DNA of 8,498 bases from Balneolaceae bacterium (GTDB lineage Bacteria > Bacteroidota > Rhodothermia > Balneolales > Balneolaceae): assembly GCA_021767245.1 (NCBI GenBank), contig JAASTO010000109.1, positions 1 through 8,498 on the forward strand, given 5' to 3'. A program made the position numbers and the translations under genes. Under the pieces are notes generated by a model, which worked only from the letters and a program-made list of their open reading frames with translations, was not told the origin of the DNA and made no database searches. Shown piece after piece: positions 6,750-8,498 of the stretch (the stretch's first letter is position 1; each line of letters starts with the position of its first letter).

Positions 6750-8235
6750 TCACCGTTGCAAATTTAAACCACGAACTATCTGTTTCGAAGTTTTCAACTA
6801 CAGTAGATTTACCACCTGTTTTATACGTTTGGATAATGGAGTTCACTTCATCTTGCAAGACATGAATAGCGTTCTGAACCAATTCTTTATTAAAACCCTG
6901 ATCACCCAGATTCAAGGTAAATTCAATAGAAATTATTCGACCGATCGCTTTTCCAAGATCCACTAATTTACGCTGTGGCATTTTAGGATCTACTTCAAAA
7001 TCCAGAAGATCTCCAAAATATTCAGATGAACGTTTGGTCAGGTGAAACTCACTAAGAAAATCATGAAAATTTTGCTTTTTGAGCTTTCTCATCATTTTCA
7101 ATACTGATTCAGTCATTTGCTGGTATAAAATATCATTTGATCCTTCAAAGATCTGAAAAGGACGACTATCAACCACAGAACGTCCGGCAATACTATCCAG
7201 CCTATAACCCATGGCTCCCTTTAGCTGAAGTAAGGACTGTGATGCGCGTTGCATATAATCTGTAACCAGTGATTTTATTGTATTAGCCTCAAGGTCCATT
7301 CTTGATGTATTCTTATCAAGAGGCACGTTCGTACTCGTAAAATTACACATAGCGGAACAGACCGTAAAATAAGCCTGAATCACTGAAACACGATGTTTCA
7401 CCTGATCATAATCTATGAGGCTTTGTCCACCAACCAATCTGTTTCTACAATGATCGATAGCTTCATCCATCATTCTTCTTAGGAAACCCATACCCATACC
7501 CGGAAACTGCAATCTGCTTCTGTGTAACAGATCGAGCATCATTGTTACACCGGTGCTTTTAGGTTGAAGCTTATGATCTTCATCAACAGTGATATCAATT
7601 TTATTCTTTCCATATGGCAGCATATAAAGACCAAGGTTATTGTAGTACTCTTCAACTTCTATACCACCATTCCTCGTATCATGGATGAAAAATGAAATAT
7701 CTCTTCCAAGATCACCTTTTGAGGTCATTTCTCTGGCAGTGATCAACCAATAGTCTGCCATACCAGTCAAGCCACCCCAATGTTTGGTTCCTTCAATTCG
7801 GTAATCATTTTCCCCAATCTTCTGAAAAGATGTTTGCATTTTCAACGCATCTGAACCATAATCCGGTTCAGTGATCATCAATCCTCCAAGTTTATTAGAG
7901 TTAATCACCCGATCATAAATATCTTTTTTTACCTCTTCATTGGCATAATTAGCAACCGGCTGCAAAAATAATGCTCCATTAATACCCATCATTAATGATA
8001 GAGGTAATGATTCATATGAACTAGCTTCTAACATGGTCAGAGCTTCTGCAGTATGTGCACCGAACCCGCCATATTCTGAAGGTATAAATGCAGCTAATGG
8101 AGAAAGGTCAAGAATTTCAGAGAGAGTATCATCTTCAATACCTCGTATAAGAGTATTTTCTTGTGCGTCTTTACTTTCAGAAAAAATATTGGAGAGTTTT
8201 TTCTTGTAGTCTTCTAAAAATCTTTGAAAATCCAA
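6742..8235 (-). CDS. Acyl-CoA dehydrogenase family flavoprotein with C-terminal extension
   Basis: This is an FAD-dependent enzyme of the acyl-CoA dehydrogenase fold, which would form the 2,3 double bond of an acyl-CoA and pass electrons to electron-transfer flavoprotein. I chose the TTG at 8235 (497 residues) because AAAGGA lies 6 nt upstream and the protein then starts MDFQRFLED, as many relatives do. The frame is also open to a TTG at 8277 (511 residues), which has no ribosome binding site. Numbered from 8235, ITEPDYGSDA (121-130) and GTKHWGG (149-155) form the flavin/substrate region. LKGAMGY is at 338-344, and FEGSNDI (363-369) carries the probable catalytic base Glu364. The family is usually 380-400 residues; about 110 extra, mostly charged helical residues follow. 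The gene lies just downstream of the rRNA terminator and heads the sirtuin/SGNH cluster. Chain-length preference is unknown. Confidence 0.9.
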   Translation of the reverse strand: MDFQRFLEDYKKKLSNIFSESKDAQENTLIRGIEDDTLSEILDLSPLAAFIPSEYGGFGAHTAEALTMLEASSYESLPLSLMMGINGALFLQPVANYANEEVKKDIYDRVINSNKLGGLMITEPDYGSDALKMQTSFQKIGENDYRIEGTKHWGGLTGMADYWLITAREMTSKGDLGRDISFFIHDTRNGGIEVEEYYNNLGLYMLPYGKNKIDITVDEDHKLQPKSTGVTMMLDLLHRSRLQFPGMGMGFLRRMMDEAIDHCRNRLVGGQSLIDYDQVKHRVSVIQAYFTVCSAMCNFTSTNVPLDKNTSRMDLEANTIKSLVTDYMQRASQSLLQLKGAMGYRLDSIAGRSVVDSRPFQIFEGSNDILYQQMTESVLKMMRKLKKQNFHDFLSEFHLTKRSSEYFGDLLDFEVDPKMPQRKLVDLGKAIGRIISIEFTLNLGDQGFNKELVQNAIHVLQDEVNSIIQTYKTGGKSTVVENFETDSSWFKFATVNA

Positions 8236-8241
8236 TGTAGG

Positions 8242-8247
8242 TCCTTT
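8242..8247 (-). promoter_or_regulatory. Ribosome binding site AAAGGA supporting the TTG start at 8235
   Basis: On the minus strand AAAGGA is followed by CCTACA and then TTG. The 6-nt spacing is ideal and decides the start of the acyl-CoA dehydrogenase in favour of 8235 over the TTG at 8277. Confidence 0.5.
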
Positions 8248-8253
8248 TGGGTT

Positions 8254-8259
8254 ATTATA
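8254..8259 (-). promoter_or_regulatory. Possible -10 element TATAAT for the acyl-CoA dehydrogenase cluster
   Basis: A consensus TATAAT sits between the rRNA terminator and the TTG at 8235. Transcription starting about 7 nt later would give a very short leader holding the AAAGGA site. No good -35 hexamer is found at 16-18 nt; TTGAGG is only 12 nt away. If the element is real, the TTG at 8277 cannot be the start for this transcript. The call is tentative because the region is AT-rich. Confidence 0.3.
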
Positions 8260-8315
8260 TCGTAGAATAGACCTCAATATAACGAATATTAGCAGGATTT
8301 TCTGTAATTCTTGGC

Positions 8316-8346
8316 AAAAAAAAGCTCATCCGGAAGGGATGAGCTT
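8316..8346 (-). terminator. Intrinsic terminator of the rRNA operon
   Basis: On the minus strand a perfect 10-bp stem (AAGCTCATCC with GGATGAGCTT, plus-strand 8322-8331 and 8337-8346) closes a 5-nt loop. The TT at the end of the stem runs into six more T (8316-8321). It lies about 12 nt beyond the 3' end of 5S rRNA, the expected place. The plus strand has no T run after the stem, so it acts in one direction. Confidence 0.92.
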
Positions 8347-8358
8347 ATATAAAAAGGA

Positions 8359-8469
8359 AGAAGGCGACGACCTACTCTACCGCTTGTGGCAGTACCATCG
8401 GCGCTGCAGGGCTTAACGGCCGTGTTCGGGATGGGAACGGGTGGGACCCCTGCGCTAGAGTCACCTTCA
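8359..8469 (-). rRNA. rrf: 5S ribosomal RNA
   Basis: The minus strand shows the conserved 5S core CCCATCCCGAACACGG followed by CCGTTAAGC, and the GCGCCGATGGTACTGC segment of helix IV/loop E. The ends pair as helix I: GAAGGTGAC (minus strand, from 8468) with GTCGCCTTC (ending at 8360), nine pairs including one G-T. This gives about 110 nt, the normal size. Exact ends are set by helix I and may be off by 1-3 nt. A strong terminator follows. The remaining bases to 8498 should be the 23S-5S spacer, with 23S and 16S beyond the window on the same strand. Confidence 0.95.
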
Positions 8470-8498
8470 ATAAAATCAGTACGTGTATTCCCTTATAA

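Noticed and set aside
2524..7554. Repeated ACCGGT hexamer (at least 8 copies, for example 2524, 3112, 3209, 3613, 4446, 4794, 6714, 7549)
   Set aside because: The copies are somewhat more frequent than expected by chance, but they fall in coding sequence and are readily explained by Val/Thr/Gly codon pairs; spacing is irregular and there is no flanking conservation.

Overview
The window reads as ordinary chromosome of a free-living bacterium of the Bacteroidota/Balneolota kind. The reasons are moderate-to-low GC, mostly weak or absent Shine-Dalgarno sequences, a fused alpha-beta 2-oxoacid dehydrogenase E1, and a CobB-like sirtuin that has lost its zinc site. The phylum is inferred from gene style, because no complete phylogenetic marker lies in the window. 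There is no phage, insertion sequence, CRISPR array or tRNA that I can see.

Layout from left to right: (1) 1-260, minus, the membrane-anchored N-terminus of a sensor-like protein cut by the window edge. (2) 335-2413, minus, fused E1 of a branched-chain/pyruvate-type 2-oxoacid dehydrogenase. (3) 2515-3630, minus, a HisC-type aminotransferase. (4) A 147-bp divergent spacer with a perfect 14-bp palindrome. (5) 3778-4473, plus, a short-chain dehydrogenase/reductase. (6) 4530-5192, plus, an exported glycine-rich protein of unknown function with two similar hairpin-like units. (7) A tightly overlapping minus-strand cluster read in the order acyl-CoA dehydrogenase (from about 8235), zinc-less sirtuin (6749-6039) and SGNH-fold hydrolase (6039-5182), whose last gene overlaps the plus-strand gene tail to tail by 11 bp. 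(8) The 3' end of an rRNA operon on the minus strand: 5S rRNA (about 8359-8469) followed by a strong intrinsic terminator (8316-8346).

The most interesting unit is the three-gene cluster. Its start and stop codons overlap by 8 bp and then by 1 bp (TAATG), so translation is probably coupled. It joins an enzyme that handles acyl-CoA, an NAD-dependent lysine deacylase of the CobB/SIRT5 class, and an esterase-fold protein whose oxyanion-hole motif is altered (GTFD in place of GxND). A shared role in acyl-group metabolism or protein acyl-lysine control is a reasonable inference, but the sequence does not prove it. The E1 and aminotransferase may be cotranscribed on the other side, but they are separated by 101 bp and need not share a pathway.
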